Below, piece by piece: positions 12,460-13,871 of a stretch of DNA of 13,871 bases. Source of the stretch: JBBTYZ01 sp038061595 (GTDB lineage: Bacteria; Patescibacteriota; Minisyncoccia; UBA6257; GWB1-50-10); contig JBBTYZ010000035.1 of assembly GCA_038061595.1 (NCBI GenBank), positions 1 through 13,871 on the forward strand, given 5' to 3'. The notes beneath the pieces are model-generated. The model did no database searches and was not told the DNA's origin. It worked only from the letters and a program-made list of their open reading frames with translations. Within the stretch, counting starts at the first letter, position 1. Each line of letters opens with the position of its first letter. Made by a program: the position numbers and the translations under genes.

Positions 12460-12468
12460 AAGGAGGTG
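12460..12468 (+). promoter_or_regulatory. Perfect Shine-Dalgarno sequence
   Basis: AAGGAGGTG is a full-length complement to the usual 16S rRNA 3' end, with GGAGG ending 9 bases before the ATG at 12476. Almost all other plus-strand genes here lack any SD. Confidence 0.85.
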
Positions 12469-12475
12469 AAAAAAT

Positions 12476-12832
12476 ATGAAATCCATAGAAACAAAAAGTC
12501 TAAATTCCCCGGACCAAACAACAACGCCATTTGAGAAAGGGAAAATCGAAACCGTGACTGTTGCCGGCGTTACTCTGCTGCGGGAAACACTTCAGCCTGG
12601 CTGGAAATGGTCGGAGCACGTAAAACCTGTAGCCAAAACCGACAGTTGCCAAAAACGCCATCTGAAGTACATTATCTCGGGAAGGCAAAAAATAGTGATG
12701 GATGATGGTACGGAAGTGGAGTTGGCACCTGGTGATTTCGCAGTGATTGAGCCAGGACATAATGCGTGGGTCGTAGGCGATGAGCCAAATGTACTACTTG
12801 AGATGGCGGCTATTGAAAAACCCGCCAAATAG
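12476..12832 (+). CDS. Small cupin-domain protein
   Basis: This 118-residue protein is a single cupin beta-barrel. The first cupin motif region runs through GWKWSEHVKP (His48) to CQKRHLKYIISG (His62). The second is LAPGDFAVIEPGHNAWVVGDEP (83-104, PGD and His95). The His residues could hold a metal, but the canonical Glu of the first motif is not obvious. Small cupins of this type are often of unknown enzymatic role or act as sensors. The start is fixed by a perfect SD. The gene sits between two 25-bp near-identical repeats and may be a later insertion downstream of comB. Confidence 0.88.
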   Translation: MKSIETKSLNSPDQTTTPFEKGKIETVTVAGVTLLRETLQPGWKWSEHVKPVAKTDSCQKRHLKYIISGRQKIVMDDGTEVELAPGDFAVIEPGHNAWVVGDEPNVLLEMAAIEKPAK

Positions 12833-12840
12833 TTTGTCTT

Positions 12841-12865
12841 GAATTTGCCGCCAAAGAAAAACTTG
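12841..12865 (+). repeat. 25-bp direct repeat, copy 2
   Basis: 24 of 25 bases match 12388-12412 (T to G at base 16 of the unit, which removes the comB stop codon reading). It lies 8 bases after the cupin stop and is not part of any readable gene. Confidence 0.8.
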
Positions 12866-12951
12866 TTCCCGTTTTGTCTGAGCGAAACGAAGTTACAAAA
12901 CGCAATCCCACCTTCTAAAAATTTTAAATAAGTGGCGGGAAAATCGTCCTT

Positions 12952-12984
12952 GAAGCGGCAACTTGCCGCTTCTTGACTTTTTTG
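12952..12984 (+). terminator. Intrinsic terminator after the cupin gene
   Basis: A perfect 9-bp stem, GAAGCGGCA (12952-12960) with TGCCGCTTC (12964-12972), has a 3-base loop and is followed by TTGACTTTTTT. The T-run is slightly delayed. Confidence 0.7.
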
Positions 12985-13010
12985 AGCAAAACCTAGATAT
13001 TGTGCTTAGA

Positions 13011-13016
13011 TAAAAT
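13011..13016 (+). promoter_or_regulatory. Possible -10 for the gene at 13050
   Basis: TAAAAT in a GATAAAAT context, with no recognisable -35. The predicted start near 13023 leaves a leader of about 27 bases with a weak AGAGG (13034-13038). Confidence 0.35.
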
Positions 13017-13049
13017 CAAGCAGTCCTTTGAAAAGAGGAACATCGAATA

Positions 13050-13769
13050 ATGACTACAGGCTCTGTAATTGACCGCCTCGCAGAAGCGACTGGCGACAGG
13101 CTTCACTGGGACGATCCAGGCATGGACGACTTTGAGGCGGGCTGGAAAGAATTTCCTCTCGGTACTCGCGTTGAAGTCAGAGCAGCGAACGATGTTTGGC
13201 GGAAGGGAACAATCGTCGAGACAATTCGCGAGAATGACCGAGGAATCACGGTTGACTGCGATGAGAAGTGGCACAACAACAAAAAGTTCTACGGCGGCCG
13301 TGGCGCAACCGTCATGGTTTACATGAACACCCGTCGTGGCATCCTCTCAAATCTTCGCAAGATCAATGAGCCTCGTCGCAAAGTCGTAATCCCTCATCGC
13401 GAACCGGTCAAGCTCAAGGGCAAGAGTGCTGAGCTTCTCAAGGTTGCCGAGATTGCTGTTCAACACTCCGGCGGTCGCCTTCGTCTCGCGTTCAATGAGG
13501 AAGACAAGAGTGAGGGGTTCGTGGGTAGTGCCGCGCGTTTTCTCAAACTCGATGGAAAGCGATTTGGTCGCGACATAGAACTTTACGGATTCATGGGCGA
13601 TGACATCGCTGGCTGGCAGGAGACCCTCGTGATGTTTCTCGAAGAGATTCTTCTCCCGCTCAAGGGCGAGCTCCCCGAAAGCTACGTCAAGGCAGGTGAA
13701 GCGCTCCGCACGTTCGGCGAAAAGGTCTACCCAGAAAACATCCTCCAATGGTGGCGCGATCTGTTCTAG
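13050..13769 (+). CDS. Unrecognised protein, more GC-rich than its neighbours
   Basis: This is a 239-residue soluble protein of no family I recognise. An N-terminal acidic region (WDDPGMDDFEAGWKEF) is followed by FPLGTRVEVRAANDVWRKGTIVETIRENDRGITVDCDEKWHN (about 35-76). That segment looks like a small SH3/Tudor-like beta-barrel of the kind that reads modified or nucleic-acid ligands. A basic stretch follows (RRKVVIPHREPVKLKGKSAELLK). The C-terminal part is mixed helix ending WWRDLF. Codons such as CTC, CGC, AAG and GTC dominate, unlike the AT-rich genes upstream, which suggests recent transfer or high expression. It is bounded by terminators on both sides (12952-12984 and 13793-13828), so it is a single-gene unit. 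Confidence 0.75.
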   Translation: MTTGSVIDRLAEATGDRLHWDDPGMDDFEAGWKEFPLGTRVEVRAANDVWRKGTIVETIRENDRGITVDCDEKWHNNKKFYGGRGATVMVYMNTRRGILSNLRKINEPRRKVVIPHREPVKLKGKSAELLKVAEIAVQHSGGRLRLAFNEEDKSEGFVGSAARFLKLDGKRFGRDIELYGFMGDDIAGWQETLVMFLEEILLPLKGELPESYVKAGEALRTFGEKVYPENILQWWRDLF

Positions 13770-13792
13770 GAACACGTGAGGTTGAGCTCAAC

Positions 13793-13828
13793 GGAGCAGG
13801 CGAGAGAAATCTTTCCTGCTCCTTTTTT
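13793..13828 (+). terminator. Intrinsic terminator after the gene at 13050-13769
   Basis: GGAGCAGG (13793-13800) pairs perfectly with CCTGCTCC (13815-13822), with a 14-base loop and an immediate run of six T (13823-13828). Confidence 0.9.
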
Positions 13829-13836
13829 GATACAAT
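13827..13836 (+). promoter_or_regulatory. Extended -10 (TTGATACAAT) for the gene entering at 13846
   Basis: TG-A-TACAAT overlaps the end of the terminator's T-run and lies 9 bases before an ATG. It has the same architecture as the comB element, again predicting a leaderless mRNA. Confidence 0.55.
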
Positions 13837-13845
13837 TTAATAAAA

Positions 13846-13871
13846 ATGAACTCTCAAAAAATTAAATCAGC
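13846..13871 (+). CDS. Start of a further gene (3' end outside window)
   Basis: Only MNSQKIKS is visible. The call rests on the extended -10 placed 9 bases upstream, matching other starts in this window, and on the terminator just before it. The product cannot be told. Confidence 0.45.

Noticed and set aside
11388..13794. AGCTCAACGG shared at 11388 and 13785, next to hairpins
   Set aside because: Ten bases only, with no matching flanks; chance is sufficient.
1..13871. CRISPR arrays, insertion sequences or phage genes
   Set aside because: No regularly spaced repeats, transposase, integrase or terminal inverted repeats were seen.

Overview
The window looks like a chromosome segment from an ultrasmall bacterium of the Candidate Phyla Radiation (Patescibacteria, probably a Parcubacteria-type lineage). 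This placement is inferred from style, not proven. AT-rich genes are tightly packed. Almost all lack a Shine-Dalgarno (SD) sequence, and several promoters sit only 7-9 bases before the ATG, which suggests leaderless mRNAs. Many small membrane proteins have no sharp family assignment. TGA is used as a stop (for example after the genes ending at 3934, 7210 and 8593), so the TGA-Gly code of Gracilibacteria/Absconditabacteria is not in use.

Region 1 (1-993) holds the end of a kinase-fold-like protein followed 3 bases later by a CDP-alcohol phosphatidyltransferase (phospholipid head-group synthesis).

Region 2 (about 1016-9007) is the centrepiece: a copper/thiol island on the plus strand in three apparent transcription units. 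Unit A (1052-4351) is csoR-copA-SHOCT membrane protein-Cys/Met membrane protein. It is preceded by an 18-bp CsoR-type palindrome inside its promoter and closed by two consecutive hairpins, the second an intrinsic terminator. Unit B (4451-7467) encodes a membrane-anchored DUF1573 protein, a CcdA-like thiol-disulfide transporter, a helical protein ending in Cys-Cys, a membrane-anchored protein with an unusual PCCG...DCNHG motif and GCG tail, and a YgaP-like (DUF2892) membrane protein. Unit C (7559-9007) has its own promoter and encodes a fusion of a heavy-metal-associated (HMA) domain to a DsbD/TauE-like membrane domain, then a histidine-free cupredoxin-like protein. Together they read as Cu(I) sensing, export and envelope copper/thiol handling. 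The cooperation of units B and C with copper is inferred from motifs and neighbourhood.

Region 3 (9063-11671) is accessory: a convergent minus-strand gene with a textbook promoter and SD, two unrecognised coiled-coil/membrane proteins, a tRNA-Ser(GGA) preceded by a possible structured RNA, and a small YdeI/OmpD-associated-type protein.

Region 4 (11695-end) contains comB (2-phosphosulfolactate phosphatase family) and a cupin gene with a perfect SD, lying between two copies of a 25-bp near-identical repeat taken from the 3' end of comB. It then has a more GC-rich unrecognised gene, an intrinsic terminator, and the first codons of a further gene. A recurring TTGATAnnAT extended -10 motif marks starts in this half.
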